Origin: Campylobacter lari
GTDB taxonomy: Bacteria; Campylobacterota; Campylobacteria; Campylobacterales; Campylobacteraceae
Direction of reading: 5' to 3'
DNA length: 64,000 nt
NCBI RefSeq assembly: GCF_900638335.1
Contig: NZ_LR134508.1
Coordinates: forward strand, 744,001 to 808,000
Shown: positions 8,737-18,582 of the stretch, one piece after another
How the letters are laid out: every line of letters starts with the position of its first letter
Numbering within the stretch: the first letter of the stretch is position 1
Translations under genes and position numbers: made by a program
Notes under the pieces: generated by a model
Seen by the model: only the letters and a program-made list of their open reading frames with translations
What the model was told of the DNA's origin: nothing
Databases searched by the model: none

Positions 8737-9668
8737 ATTCTATGTCCTTTTAGTACCAAATATATAAAATAAATTCCACCTAGAAAATTTATAACTACAC
8801 TAATAGTTGTGTTAAAATGAAATATTTTAGAAGTGATAAAAACTCCAGCTATTAAAACAAAAATACTAATGAGTATTGTAAGAGGGATTAATATTGAATG
8901 CTTGTATGTTTTAGCTACTTCGTAAGTGATATTTACCACTAAAAGTCCTAAAAAAGTAATAGGACCAACCAAGGCTGTGCTAATAGATATTAAAATAGCT
9001 ATAAAAATAAGATTTTTTTTAACAAAATAATCATAAGAAATTCCCAAATTAATAGCATTATCTCTTCCAAGTGATAATACATCTAAATATTTAAAATCTT
9101 TCAATAGTAAAAATAGAACAAAACATAACATTGTACAAGATAATAAAATAAGTTCAACTTGAATATTGTTAAAACTAGCAAACATGCGACCTTGCACTAC
9201 CATAAATTCATTTGGGTCAATTAAAACTTCAAAAAATAAAGATAATGATGAAAATAAAGTTCCAAAAATAAGTCCTAGTAATAATATAAAATAAATATTC
9301 GCATTACTTTTAAATAAAATTTTATAAAATACCAGTGTAAAAACCATCATACAAAAAAGACTGATGAAAAAATTAACTTCTTGATTAATAACACTAATAT
9401 TACTAGAGCTTAAGAAAAATACTAATAAAGTCTGTATTAATATATATAAAGAGTCTAATCCTATGATGCTAGGAGTTAAAATTTTATTGTTTGTAATTGT
9501 TTGGAAAATAATTGTTGAAACTGAAATGCAAATTGATACTAATATGATAGAAAATAATTCCAAAATCCTTTTTTTAAAAATATATATAGAAAAATCAAAA
9601 TCAATCATTATATATACAAGAGACAAAAAACATACCATGAAAATTAACAAATAAAATATTTTACGCAT
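8733..9668 (-). CDS. ceuC: Ferric-siderophore ABC transporter permease, CeuC-like
   Basis: Inner-membrane FecCD-family permease of 311 residues with about eight to ten hydrophobic helices. The FecCD hallmark near the C-terminus, GPITFLGLLVVNI, is present, followed by KHSILIPLTILI. It overlaps both neighbours (8 nt with the other permease, 4 nt with the ATPase), so subunits are probably made in coupled amounts. Substrate assignment rests on the operon. Confidence 0.88.
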   Translation of the reverse strand: MRKIFYLLIFMVCFLSLVYIMIDFDFSIYIFKKRILELFSIILVSICISVSTIIFQTITNNKILTPSIIGLDSLYILIQTLLVFFLSSSNISVINQEVNFFISLFCMMVFTLVFYKILFKSNANIYFILLLGLIFGTLFSSLSLFFEVLIDPNEFMVVQGRMFASFNNIQVELILLSCTMLCFVLFLLLKDFKYLDVLSLGRDNAINLGISYDYFVKKNLIFIAILISISTALVGPITFLGLLVVNITYEVAKTYKHSILIPLTILISIFVLIAGVFITSKIFHFNTTISVVINFLGGIYFIYLVLKGHRI

Positions 9669-10626
9669 TTGTTTTCTTTCTTAGTAAAATCCAAACAAAT
9701 AAAATACCTCCAATAATGCCAACGGTTAAATTTATAGGAATTTCAAATGGATAAATAATAGTCCTTGATAAAATATCGCATACTAATAAAAACACGGCTC
9801 CAAGTATTGCGGTATAAAAAAGAACAGCTTTTAAATTATCACCTTTATATATTGAAACTATGTTTGGTATAACAAGACCTAAAAAAGGTATTACTCCTAT
9901 TGTTAAAACCACAATAGAAACCACAATGGAAATTATAATTAACCCTATATATAAAATAGTATTGTATGAGATGCCCAAATTTAAGGAAACATCTTTACCC
10001 ATGCCAACAATGGTGATTTTATTAGCAAAAAAATATGCAATGATAAAAATAGGAATACTAATAAATAATATTTCATAATTTCCTATCATGATAGATGAAA
10101 AATTACCTTGTAGCCAGCCTTGAATATTTTGTATCATATTGTTTTCATAAGCAAAAAAAGTCGTAATAGAGTTAATAATACCTCCAAACATTAATCCAAT
10201 CAAAGGAACAAAAACAATTTCTTTTAGTTTTATTTTTTGAAGTATTTGGATAAAAATAACACTACCAATAAGAGTAAAAATAAAAGCTATAAAAATTTGA
10301 TAAATAAAATTAAATCCACTAAAAAATAACATACAAATTAAAATTCCAAATTTAGCACAATCCATAGTCCCTGCGGTTGTAGGAGATACAAATTTATTTT
10401 GAGTAAGTTGCTGCATAATCAAACCGCATATACTCAAGCTCATTCCAGTAATGATAATGGAAATTAATCTTGGTAGTCTAACAATTGTTAAAATTTCTTT
10501 TTCTTCTTGAGTTAAAGATAGAATATTAAATATAGAAATATCTTTAACGCCTACAAAAAGACTAATCAAGGATAGAAATATTAATGTAGGTATTAAAAAA
10601 CTAATTCCAAATAAATATTTAATCAT
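9661..10626 (-). CDS. ceuB: Ferric-siderophore ABC transporter permease, CeuB-like
   Basis: First gene of the leftward uptake operon and the second FecCD-type permease (321 residues). It has the FecCD motif GVIPFLGLVIPNIVS and the N-terminal RLPRLISIIITGMSLSICG typical of this family. It pairs with CeuC to form the membrane channel. The ATG at 10626 has only a weak ribosome site, but no alternative in-frame start is better. A Fur-box-like sequence lies immediately upstream. Confidence 0.88.
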   Translation of the reverse strand: MIKYLFGISFLIPTLIFLSLISLFVGVKDISIFNILSLTQEEKEILTIVRLPRLISIIITGMSLSICGLIMQQLTQNKFVSPTTAGTMDCAKFGILICMLFFSGFNFIYQIFIAFIFTLIGSVIFIQILQKIKLKEIVFVPLIGLMFGGIINSITTFFAYENNMIQNIQGWLQGNFSSIMIGNYEILFISIPIFIIAYFFANKITIVGMGKDVSLNLGISYNTILYIGLIIISIVVSIVVLTIGVIPFLGLVIPNIVSIYKGDNLKAVLFYTAILGAVFLLVCDILSRTIIYPFEIPINLTVGIIGGILFVWILLRKKTNA

Positions 10627-10640
10627 AATACAAAACCAAT

Positions 10641-10660
10641 TATAATAATATTAATTATCA
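10641..10660 (-). promoter_or_regulatory. Candidate Fur box upstream of ceuB
   Basis: The minus strand reads TGATAATTAATATTATTATA, two NAT-rich half sites related to TGATAAT/ATTATCA, and it overlaps a TATAAT hexamer (10639-10644). Iron-dependent repression of such operons by Fur is expected. The region is so AT-rich that chance similarity cannot be excluded, and the element lies close to the start codon. Confidence 0.35.
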
Positions 10661-11485
10661 AAATTGAAATACTATTAAAAATATTCTTAATTTTATATTA
10701 ATTATGATATTTAAAATCAAAATATATAAAATTAATTATTATTTAGGTAAATATTTTTGATTTCGTACAATGTTTTTTCTATAACACTACTATATATTTG
10801 ATTTTTGAATATTTAAAATTAACCTCACAAGAATTATCTGAAAATAATTTCTAATAAAAATGGCTGATATTAATGTTTGTTTTTAAATTTTTGGCTTTTT
10901 CATTGTTCCTATTGCTAAAAATATTATCGAACAACTTTTTAGTTTTAGTATTTTAGATAAGAAAGAAACCTTCACCCCATCATAAAGATGGAGAAATTAT
11001 AAAATAATGGGAAAATATATTATTGTCTTGCAAAAGACATTTAATGTAAATAGACCTACAAATTAATGACAAAATATACCCATAAAATTATTATTGATGG
11101 AATATTTTTTATCTATAAATAGCATTAAGTTTTCTTGTAAAAATGATAAAAATTGTTTATTGCCACCATCTTGTTTAAATTACTCTTGGGAAACCTTTTT
11201 GGAGAGTAATATTTTATTTGTTTTTTGGTATCAAAAACCAAAAGTGAGTTGCATCTAATTCCTAGTAATTAATAATTTATCTTTAAGTATATTCTTATTA
11301 CAGATTTAAAAATCTTGGAAAAAAACAAATTGTTATCTAATAAATATAAGACTTTTAAATTTTATTTTGCATTTTTGCTTTTTGTAATAAAATTTTATAT
11401 CTTACATTGTGATGGGTAATAAATATAGGTTTTTCAATATCAAAATAATGATAAGTATTATGATATATTTTAAGAAGCTCTTAAG
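10661..11485. other. Gene-poor AT-rich stretch, probably decayed coding sequence
   Basis: No ORF above about 53 codons exists here, unlike the rest of the window where genes abut. Short readable fragments suggest former coding DNA. One at 11098-11259 (plus) has a cluster of Cys, Trp and Phe residues (LLPPSCLNYSWETFLES, then LFVFWYQKPK). Another near 10890-10983 reads FFIVPIAKNIIEQLFS before a stop. I cannot assign either to a family. The stretch lies between the siderophore operon and the flgA operon, which run in opposite directions, so it also holds both promoters. Confidence 0.45.
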
Positions 11486-11620
11486 ATGGTTTTGAAAATA
11501 AAATATTTAAAAATACAAAGAAAAATTATAATTTTAATCACTATTATAACCCTTATTTTATTTTCATTGTATTATAATATTTCAAAATTACAATATAAAG
11601 GTTGCTGTATTGTTTTTTAA
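11486..11620 (+). CDS. Possible 44-aa single-pass membrane peptide before flgA
   Basis: A short ORF starts with ATG and encodes a basic N-terminus (MVLKIKYLKIQRK), then one strongly hydrophobic helix (IIILITIITLILFSLYY) and a CC-containing tail. It overlaps the flgA TTG start by 11 nt in another frame, so its translation could couple to flgA. A small inverted repeat, TTAAGA-AGC-TCTTAA, precedes the ATG. It could also be the remnant N-terminus of a decayed membrane protein, which fits the gene-poor region upstream. Weakly supported. Confidence 0.3.
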   Translation: MVLKIKYLKIQRKIIILITIITLILFSLYYNISKLQYKGCCIVF

Positions 11621-12278
11621 ACAAATCATTCTAATTTTATTTTTCTATACTTTTAACTTTGCTTCGAATTTTGATGAAGTAAAATTAGCTTTGATTAAAG
11701 AATTTAAGACAAATTATCCACAGCTAGAAATCATTTCTTTAGATCTTAACACTCAATCAAGTTTGCCTGCTGATTTTAACCAATATATTTTTTTAAAACT
11801 AGGTAATCATAATTTTGATAGAGCAGATGGTTTTGTAAAGGCTGAATTTAAAACTCCAGAACAGTTTAAAAAAAATATATTTTTTAAGTATTTTTTAAAG
11901 GCAAAATTAGAAGTTTTGCAAACCACGCGCCCTATTTCGCGTAATGAAAATTTAAGTCCTGCTAGTTTTAAAATTTTAAAAATTCCTTTCGATAAAGCTC
12001 CGCAAGGTGTATTAAAAAAAGATGAAATCGCAAATTTAATAGCCAAAAGCAATATAAGAGAAAATATGATTTTAAAATATAATATGTTTAAAACCAAAAC
12101 CCTTATACAAAGAAATGATTCTGTTTATGGGGTTATCAAAGATGGAGATTTAAGCATGATAATAGAGTTAAAAGCCTTGCAAAGTGGGAATTTAAACCAA
12201 AGAATTCGCCTTAAAAACAAAGATGGAAAAGTCGTGCATGGTAAAGTCATTAGTAAAAATTATGTGGAGCTAAAATGA
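11610..12278 (+). CDS. flgA: Flagellar basal-body P-ring formation chaperone
   Basis: Periplasmic chaperone for assembly of the P ring around the flagellar rod. The 222 residues start with a Sec signal (FKQIILILFFYTFNFAS) and end in an SAF/ChapFlgA-type domain (ARPISRNENLSPASF-like TTRPISRNENLSPASF, then NRRIRLKNKDGKVVHGKV-like QRIRLKNKDGKVVHGKV). The start is TTG at 11610 with AAAGG 8 nt upstream; no ATG or GTG is available in frame. It overlaps ubiX by 4 nt. The linkage flgA-ubiX-coaD-tmk-hisS is the same as I recall from C. jejuni. Confidence 0.87.
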   Translation: MFFKQIILILFFYTFNFASNFDEVKLALIKEFKTNYPQLEIISLDLNTQSSLPADFNQYIFLKLGNHNFDRADGFVKAEFKTPEQFKKNIFFKYFLKAKLEVLQTTRPISRNENLSPASFKILKIPFDKAPQGVLKKDEIANLIAKSNIRENMILKYNMFKTKTLIQRNDSVYGVIKDGDLSMIIELKALQSGNLNQRIRLKNKDGKVVHGKVISKNYVELK

Positions 12279-12853
12279 GAAAAATTTTAGTAGGTATTAG
12301 CGGAGCTAGTTCTTGTGAACTTGGTTTTTTATTATTAAAGCATTTAAAAGAAAAAGGACAAATTTATGCCATTGTGAGTAAAAATGCAAAAATAAGTTAT
12401 ATGAAAGAAAACTCTCTTTTAGAAAAGATAGATTTTTTACAATATATAAAAGATAAATTTGAACTTGAACATGTAATTTTTTTAGATAATGAAAATATTG
12501 GTCAATGTGTTGCAAGCGGATCTTTTGGCGTAGAAACGACTTTTATCACACCTTGCTCGATTAACACTTTAGCAAAAATTGCTTGTGGTATAAATGATAG
12601 TTTGCTTACAAGAGCTGCAGGAGTGGCTTTAAAAGAACGCAAAAAACTCATACTTGGAGTAAGGGAAATGCCTTATTCTACTTTAAATTTAGAGCAAATG
12701 GCTAAACTTTCTAGCTATGGAGTTATCATCGCTCCTCCTGTAATGGCAAGTTATGCTAAGATTGATAATTTAGAAAAACTATATGAATTTATCGTAGGAA
12801 AATGGCTTGATTTAGCAAATATTGAGCATAATTTATACCAAAGGTGGCAATGA
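12275..12853 (+). CDS. ubiX: Flavin prenyltransferase
   Basis: Makes prenylated FMN, the cofactor of UbiD-type decarboxylases; a ubiD gene lies at 31541-33334 in this window. At 192 residues it is full length, with the flavoprotein motif [12 protein letters not shown] near the N-terminus, [23 protein letters not shown] and the basic [15 protein letters not shown]. Campylobacter makes menaquinone rather than ubiquinone, so the pair probably works in the futalosine-type menaquinone route; this is inference. It overlaps flgA upstream and ends next to coaD. Confidence 0.93.
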   Translation: MRKILVGISGASSCELGFLLLKHLKEKGQIYAIVSKNAKISYMKENSLLEKIDFLQYIKDKFELEHVIFLDNENIGQCVASGSFGVETTFITPCSINTLAKIACGINDSLLTRAAGVALKERKKLILGVREMPYSTLNLEQMAKLSSYGVIIAPPVMASYAKIDNLEKLYEFIVGKWLDLANIEHNLYQRWQ

Positions 12854-13332
12854 TGGCTAGTTGTATATATCCAGGGACATTTGATCCTGTCACTAATGGA
12901 CATTTAGATGTGATTATTCGAGCTAGTAAGTTGTTTGAAGAAGTAGTCATTGCCATAGCTAAAAGTGAGAGTAAGAGACCTATGTTTAGCTTAGAGCATA
13001 GAGAAAAAATGGTAAAAATTGCTACAAAAGACTTAAAAAATGTTAGAATTATAGCTTTTGATAACTTACTAGTAGATCTTGCTAAAAATTTGCAAATAAA
13101 TATCATTATAAGAGGCTTAAGAGCGGTGAGTGATTTTGAGTATGAATTACAACTTGGTTATGCAAATCACATGCTTTGGGAAGATTTTGAAACTATATAT
13201 CTTATGCCAAATTTAAAAAATTCTTTTATTTCAAGTTCCATAGTAAGATCTATTTGTGTGCATAATGGTGATGTGAGTAAGCTTGTGCCAAAAGAAATTA
13301 TACCTTTATTAAAGGAGAGAGATTGTATATAG
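12853..13332 (+). CDS. coaD: Phosphopantetheine adenylyltransferase
   Basis: Adenylates 4'-phosphopantetheine in coenzyme A synthesis. The nucleotidyltransferase motif [14 protein letters not shown] lies at the N-terminus and the second motif [10 protein letters not shown] near the C-terminus. Tandem ATGs at 12850 and 12853 and a GTG at 12844 are possible starts. I chose 12853 (159 residues) because AAGG lies 8 nt upstream, which puts the product near the usual family length. It overlaps tmk by 10 nt. Confidence 0.94.
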   Translation: MASCIYPGTFDPVTNGHLDVIIRASKLFEEVVIAIAKSESKRPMFSLEHREKMVKIATKDLKNVRIIAFDNLLVDLAKNLQINIIIRGLRAVSDFEYELQLGYANHMLWEDFETIYLMPNLKNSFISSSIVRSICVHNGDVSKLVPKEIIPLLKERDCI

Positions 13333-13907
13333 CTTTTGAAGGGGTTGATTGTGTAGGTAAAAGCACGCAAATAGAACTTTTAAAAAAATATTTTCATAAT
13401 GCATTTTTTACCAAAGAACCAGGCGGAAGTGAACTTGGAGTGTATTTGAGAAAAATTTTATTAGAAAGTAAAATACAATTTTCTAAGAAGGCTGAGCTTT
13501 TGCTTTTTTTAGCAGATAGAGCAAATTTAATCGATATACATTTAGCGCAAAATAAAAACAAACTTATCATTTCAGATCGTAGTTTTATTTCTAATATAGC
13601 TTATGCAAGATGTGATTTTGATCAAAATATTTTATTTGAGTTAAACTCTTTTGCCACAGGTGGGATTTTTCCACAAAAGATTATATTTTTGCATGGCTCT
13701 AAAGAGCTTATTGCACAAAGACTTTCTAAAAAAGATCTAGATAGTATTGAAAAAAGAGGGATAGAGTATTTTTTAAACATACAAAAAGCTTTAGAAGAAA
13801 CTTTAGAGTTTTTAAAAACTAAGATAGATATAAAAATTTTAAAATTAGATGCTTCTTTAAGTATTGAAATTTTACATGAAAAAATTAAGGAATTTATAGA
13901 TGATTAA
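13323..13907 (+). CDS. tmk: Thymidylate kinase
   Basis: Phosphorylates dTMP to dTDP for DNA synthesis. The 194 residues show the P-loop [11 protein letters not shown] near the start, the DR(S) motif [13 protein letters not shown] and the LID region. The start is TTG at 13323 with a good AAGGAG site 5 nt upstream, inside the end of coaD. It overlaps hisS by 8 nt. Confidence 0.95.
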   Translation: MYIAFEGVDCVGKSTQIELLKKYFHNAFFTKEPGGSELGVYLRKILLESKIQFSKKAELLLFLADRANLIDIHLAQNKNKLIISDRSFISNIAYARCDFDQNILFELNSFATGGIFPQKIIFLHGSKELIAQRLSKKDLDSIEKRGIEYFLNIQKALEETLEFLKTKIDIKILKLDASLSIEILHEKIKEFIDD

Positions 13908-15126
13908 TGCTTTAAAGGGAATGAAAGATTTACAAGATGATCAAGCTACTCTTTATGAAAAAGTGGTAAAAACTTGTGAAGAAGTAGCTAAAAACTATGG
14001 TTTTACTTTTATTAATTGTCCGCATTTAGAACTTACTAAGCTTTTTAAAAGAAGTGTTGGAGAAAGCTCTGATATAGTTGGTAAAGAAATGTATGAATTT
14101 GTTGATAAAGCAGGCAATGATGTATGTTTAAGGCCTGAAGGGACAGCGGGGGTGGTAAGATCATATATAGAAGCTAAAATGGATAAGGCTCAAAGTGTTA
14201 AAAGATGGTTTTACCATGGTTCTATGTTTCGTTATGAAAGGCCACAAAAAGGAAGATTGCGTGAATTTCATCAATTTGGAGTAGAAAGCTTTGGTATAGC
14301 AAGTGTATATGAGGACGCGAGTATTATTTTAATGCTAAATGAAATTTTTAGACGTTTAGAAATTTATACAAGTTTGAAAATTAATTCTTTAGGTTGTAAA
14401 GAATGTATGGGTGTATATAAAGAAAAACTCATAGCTTTTTTAAATTCTAAAGAAGGTTTTTGCGAGGATTGTTTAAGAAGAAAAGACTTAAATCCTATTA
14501 GAGTGCTTGATTGTAAAAATGATCATTGTCAAAGTTTAATCGAAAATGCGCCAAAACTAAGTGAAAATTTATGTCCATGTTGTAAGAAAGATTATGAAAA
14601 ATTACAAAAACTTTTAAAAGAAAATGATGTTGAGTTTGAGTGTGATGAGAAATTAGTGCGTGGGCTTGATTATTATTCTAAAAGTGCATTTGAGTTTGTT
14701 AGTGATGAAATCGGTGCAAAAGCTGCCATAGCAGGCGGTGGAAGATATGATAGATTGATTGAATACTTAGATGGTAAAAGTGGCTATGGTGTGGGTTTTG
14801 CTATGGGTATAGAAAGGATTATGGCTATTTTAGAGCAAAAACAAAGCGTAAAATCAAGAGAAGGAATTTATCTTTGTGCTATGGATGAAGCTTATATAGA
14901 TACTATTTTTAAATTAGCAAATACTTTAAGAAAAAAACATAAAGTATATTTAAGCTATGAAGCAAAAAAACTTGCAAAGCATTTAAACCAAGCAGATAAT
15001 GCTAATACTAAAATATTTTTGTGTATAGGTGAAGATGAGATACAAAAAGAAGAGATTTTTTATAAAAATTTGGAAAATAAAGATACTAAAAATATAAAAT
15101 TAGCAAATTTGGAGAATGAGTTATGA
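13900..15126 (+). CDS. hisS: Histidyl-tRNA synthetase
   Basis: Class II aminoacyl-tRNA synthetase of 408 residues. Motif 1 lies near the N-terminus, motif 2 is visible as FRYERPQKGRLREFHQFGVE, the histidine-specific motif as VRGLDYYSKSAFEF and motif 3 as GVGFAMGIERIMAIL. It contains several Cys residues in the insertion region (CKECMG, CEDCLRRKDLNPIRVLDC, CPCCKKD) that could form a zinc-binding knot. It lies between tmk and speA with 4-8 nt overlaps. Confidence 0.96.
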   Translation: MINALKGMKDLQDDQATLYEKVVKTCEEVAKNYGFTFINCPHLELTKLFKRSVGESSDIVGKEMYEFVDKAGNDVCLRPEGTAGVVRSYIEAKMDKAQSVKRWFYHGSMFRYERPQKGRLREFHQFGVESFGIASVYEDASIILMLNEIFRRLEIYTSLKINSLGCKECMGVYKEKLIAFLNSKEGFCEDCLRRKDLNPIRVLDCKNDHCQSLIENAPKLSENLCPCCKKDYEKLQKLLKENDVEFECDEKLVRGLDYYSKSAFEFVSDEIGAKAAIAGGGRYDRLIEYLDGKSGYGVGFAMGIERIMAILEQKQSVKSREGIYLCAMDEAYIDTIFKLANTLRKKHKVYLSYEAKKLAKHLNQADNANTKIFLCIGEDEIQKEEIFYKNLENKDTKNIKLANLENEL

Positions 15127-16952
15127 TTGATTATGGTATTAATATTTGGGGTGCAAATAATTTTATCATCGAAAATGGCAAAGTATGTGTAAATCATGGT
15201 AAAAAACCTGCCATTATAGATATAGTAAATACTTTGCGTGATGATGGTTATAAGGGGCCATTGTTGCTTCGTTTTCCTCATTTAATCCATAAGCAAATTG
15301 AGCAAATTTATGAAAAATTTTCTAAAGCAAAAAAAGAATTTAACTACAAAGGTTCTTTTAACGCTGTATATCCTTTAAAAGTTAATCAATATCCAGGTTT
15401 TGTAAAAAATTTAGTTAATCTAGGCAAAGAATACAACTATGGCTTAGAAGCAGGAAGCAAGGCTGAGCTTTTACTAGCTATGGCTTATAATAATGAAGGC
15501 GCTCCTATAACAGTTAATGGTTTTAAAGATAAAGAACTTATAAATATGGGCTTTATAGCGTGTGAAATGGGTCACAATATCACTTTAACTATGGAAGGGC
15601 TTAATGAGCTTGAAGCAATGATTGAAATTGCTAAAAATCGTTTTAAACCAAAGCCAAATATAGGTTTAAGAGTGCGTTTGCATTCAGCTGGAGTAGGAAT
15701 TTGGGCAAAAAGTGGTGGTATAAATTCAAAATTTGGTTTAACATCTACTGAGCTTATTGAAGCAGTAAATCTTTTAAAAGCCAATAAGCTTTTAGATCAA
15801 TTTACTATGATACATTTTCATTTAGGCTCACAAATTACTGAAATTCATCCTTTAAAAAAAGCTCTAAATGAAGCGGGTAATATCTACACCGAACTTAGAA
15901 AAATGGGGGCAAAAAATTTAAAAGCTATTAATCTTGGTGGGGGTTTAGCAGTAGAATACTCTCAGTTTAAAAATGAAACAAGTAGAAATTACACCTTAAG
16001 TGAGTATGCAAACGATGTTGTGTTTATTTTAAAAAGTATTGCAGAACATAAAAAAGATTTAGAGCCTGATATTTTTATAGAAAGTGGGCGTTTTGTAGCA
16101 GCTAATCATGCTGTTTTAGTAGCGCCTGTTTTAGAGCTTTTTTCTCAAGAATACACAGAAAGTAAGCTTTTATTAAAAGATAAAAATCCAAAACTTATAG
16201 ATGAACTTTATGATTTGTATAAAAACATTAAAGCCTCTAATGCACTTGAGTATTTACATGATAGTATCGATCATATGGAGAGTATTTTAACCTTGTTTGA
16301 TTTGGGTTATGTAGATTTACAAGATCGCTCTAATAGTGAAATTTTAGTGCATTTGATTATGAGAAAAGCTATTTCTTTAGTGGGCGATCAAGCTGATTTA
16401 TCGAGTTTGCAAAATGAAGTACAAGAAAAATATTTAGTGAATTTTTCAGTATTTCAGTCTTTGCCTGATTTTTGGGGTTTAGAGCAAAATTTCCCTATCA
16501 TGCCACTTGATAGACTTAATAAAAAACCTACAAGAAGCGCAAGCATATGGGATATAACTTGCGATAGTGATGGAGAAATTTCTTATTCCAAAGATAATCC
16601 TTTATTTTTACACGATATTGATGTAGAAGCTGAAGATTATTTTTTAGGATTTTTCCTAGTGGGAGCTTATCAAGAAGTCCTTGGTATGAAGCATAATCTT
16701 TTTACACATCCAACTGAAGCTTGTATAAGTATCAATGAAAAGGGTTTTGAAATAGAAAGTGTGCTAGAGGCTCAATCTATTTTAGATACCTTAGAAGATC
16801 TTGACTATGATATTCATGCAATTATGGATAATATTAATGAAAAAATTTATGCTTCAAAACTTGTTAATGAAAATCAAAAAAAACATATTTTGGGTGAAAT
16901 TTATTTATTCTTAAATGATAATGGATATTTAAAAAGCATAGGCTCTAAATGA
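15123..16952 (+). CDS. speA: Biosynthetic arginine decarboxylase
   Basis: PLP-dependent enzyme that converts arginine to agmatine for polyamine synthesis. The 609 residues match the SpeA family. The PLP lysine lies in [15 protein letters not shown], the glycine loop in [11 protein letters not shown] and the C-terminal motif in [15 protein letters not shown]. It overlaps hisS and cysE by 4 nt each. Confidence 0.94.
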   Translation: MIDYGINIWGANNFIIENGKVCVNHGKKPAIIDIVNTLRDDGYKGPLLLRFPHLIHKQIEQIYEKFSKAKKEFNYKGSFNAVYPLKVNQYPGFVKNLVNLGKEYNYGLEAGSKAELLLAMAYNNEGAPITVNGFKDKELINMGFIACEMGHNITLTMEGLNELEAMIEIAKNRFKPKPNIGLRVRLHSAGVGIWAKSGGINSKFGLTSTELIEAVNLLKANKLLDQFTMIHFHLGSQITEIHPLKKALNEAGNIYTELRKMGAKNLKAINLGGGLAVEYSQFKNETSRNYTLSEYANDVVFILKSIAEHKKDLEPDIFIESGRFVAANHAVLVAPVLELFSQEYTESKLLLKDKNPKLIDELYDLYKNIKASNALEYLHDSIDHMESILTLFDLGYVDLQDRSNSEILVHLIMRKAISLVGDQADLSSLQNEVQEKYLVNFSVFQSLPDFWGLEQNFPIMPLDRLNKKPTRSASIWDITCDSDGEISYSKDNPLFLHDIDVEAEDYFLGFFLVGAYQEVLGMKHNLFTHPTEACISINEKGFEIESVLEAQSILDTLEDLDYDIHAIMDNINEKIYASKLVNENQKKHILGEIYLFLNDNGYLKSIGSK

Positions 16953-17554
16953 GTATTTTTAAATTAATCAAAGAAGATTTTTCTATGCCAAAACAAAAAG
17001 ATCCTGCATATAGATCTTGGGTGGAATTAGTTTTTAACTATCCTGGTGTTTGGGCTGTGGTAAATTATCGCTTTGCGCATTTTTTTTACCAAAAAGGTTT
17101 TAAAAAAATAGCAAGGATTATTAGTGGAATTTCGCAGTTTCTTACCGGAGTTGATTTACACCCTGGGGCGCATTTGGGTAGAAGGATATTTATAGATCAT
17201 GCAAGTGGTGTTGTGATTGGCGAGACTTCTATTATAGGTGATGATGTTTTGATTTATCAAGGTGTTACTTTAGGTGGAACGAGTTTAGATAAAAATACCA
17301 AAAGACACCCCACTATAGAAGATGGCGTGATCATAGGTTCTGGTGCTAAAATTTTAGGCAATATCACCATAGGTAAAAACGCCAAAATAGGCTCAAATGC
17401 AGTTGTATTAAAAGATGTTGAGGCAAATTTAACAGCTATTGGTATACCTGCCTATATCAAAGAACATGGTAAGATTAATTATGAAGAAAAAATTGCTAAA
17501 TTAGAAGCAAGGCTTGCTATTTTAGAAGAAAAGCTAAATAAAGAGGATAAATGA
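16949..17554 (+). CDS. cysE: Serine O-acetyltransferase
   Basis: Acetylates serine to O-acetylserine for cysteine synthesis. The 201-residue protein is the short form, lacking part of the N-terminal helical domain found in the E. coli enzyme. The left-handed beta-helix shows hexapeptide repeats, including [16 protein letters not shown] and [12 protein letters not shown]-terminal helix ([18 protein letters not shown]) could form a coiled coil. It overlaps speA and murG by 4 nt. Confidence 0.94.
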   Translation: MSIFKLIKEDFSMPKQKDPAYRSWVELVFNYPGVWAVVNYRFAHFFYQKGFKKIARIISGISQFLTGVDLHPGAHLGRRIFIDHASGVVIGETSIIGDDVLIYQGVTLGGTSLDKNTKRHPTIEDGVIIGSGAKILGNITIGKNAKIGSNAVVLKDVEANLTAIGIPAYIKEHGKINYEEKIAKLEARLAILEEKLNKEDK

Positions 17555-18582
17555 TAGCAATTACAGGTGGAGGCACGGGAGGGCATTTAGCTATAGCTAG
17601 ATGTTTATTGCAAAGTGCAAGAAAACAAGGCATAGAATGTATTTACATAGGAAGTGAAAATGGTCAAGATAGACTTTGGTTTGAAAATGAAGATGGTTTT
17701 TATAAAAAATATTTTCTAAGCTCTCAAGGCGTTGTTAATAAAAAAGGCTTAGCTAAGGTTCAATCGTTTTTGCATATTATAAAACTTGCAAGAAAAACAA
17801 AACAAATTTTAAAAGAACATAATATTAAAGCAGTTTTTAGTGTGGGTGGATATAGCAGTGCTCCAGGTGCTTTTGGTGCTTTAATGGCAAATATCCCGCT
17901 TTTAATCCATGAGCAAAACTCAAAAACGGGAAGTTTAAATTCACTTTTAAAGCCTTTTTCTAAAGCTTTTTTTACTGCTTTTGATGATCAAATTAATAAA
18001 GCAAATACTTTCTTTTGTCCTTATCCTATTAACGAGATTTTTTCTCAAAAAGCAAGAGTAAGAAAAGAATTAAAAAATATTATTTTTCTTGGCGGCTCTC
18101 AAGGGGCTAAATTTATAAACGATCTTGCTTTAGAAAATGCTTTATATTTTAAAGAAAAAGGCATAAATATCATTCACCAATGTGGTAAGAATGATTATGA
18201 AAGATGTAAAAAAGCTTATGAGGATTTAAATGTCAATACAGATCTTTTTGACTTTGATAAAAACATTATAGATAAAATTTCTAAAGCAGATTTAGCCATA
18301 TCAAGATCAGGTGCAAGTAGTCTTTTTGAGCTTAGTGCAAATTTACTTCCTTGTATTTTCATACCTTATCCATATGCAGCTAAAAATCACCAGTATTTTA
18401 ATGCTTTGTATTTAAAAGAGCGTAATTTATGTGAAATTTTAACCCAAGAAGAAAAACATAAATTTTTAAACTTAGTGGAAAATTTCTCACTAGAAGAAAA
18501 ATCTTTAGCCTTGCAAGAATTAAAAAGTGAAAATGGTGCAGATTTTATGATAGAAAAAGCAAAACAAATGGGGTTTATTTAA
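17551..18582 (+). CDS. murG: Undecaprenyl-PP-MurNAc-pentapeptide GlcNAc transferase
   Basis: Membrane-associated glycosyltransferase that makes lipid II. At 343 residues it has the N-terminal G-loop [10 protein letters not shown], the second loop [27 protein letters not shown] and the UDP-GlcNAc-binding [11 protein letters not shown]. It is last in the rightward operon. Its 3' end overlaps the convergent yggS gene by 8 nt, so the two transcripts share complementary ends. Confidence 0.95.
   Translation: MIAITGGGTGGHLAIARCLLQSARKQGIECIYIGSENGQDRLWFENEDGFYKKYFLSSQGVVNKKGLAKVQSFLHIIKLARKTKQILKEHNIKAVFSVGGYSSAPGAFGALMANIPLLIHEQNSKTGSLNSLLKPFSKAFFTAFDDQINKANTFFCPYPINEIFSQKARVRKELKNIIFLGGSQGAKFINDLALENALYFKEKGINIIHQCGKNDYERCKKAYEDLNVNTDLFDFDKNIIDKISKADLAISRSGASSLFELSANLLPCIFIPYPYAAKNHQYFNALYLKERNLCEILTQEEKHKFLNLVENFSLEEKSLALQELKSENGADFMIEKAKQMGFI

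Noticed and set aside
10641-10715. Further Fur boxes and promoters upstream of ceuB
   Set aside because: The region is almost entirely A/T, so several partial matches occur; only the best one was kept as a candidate.
11098-11259. Similarity of the ORF fragment to MutH/Sau3AI-type nucleases (SWETFLES...LFVFW)
   Set aside because: The resemblance is short and based on memory; no catalytic motif is visible and the fragment stops after 53 codons.
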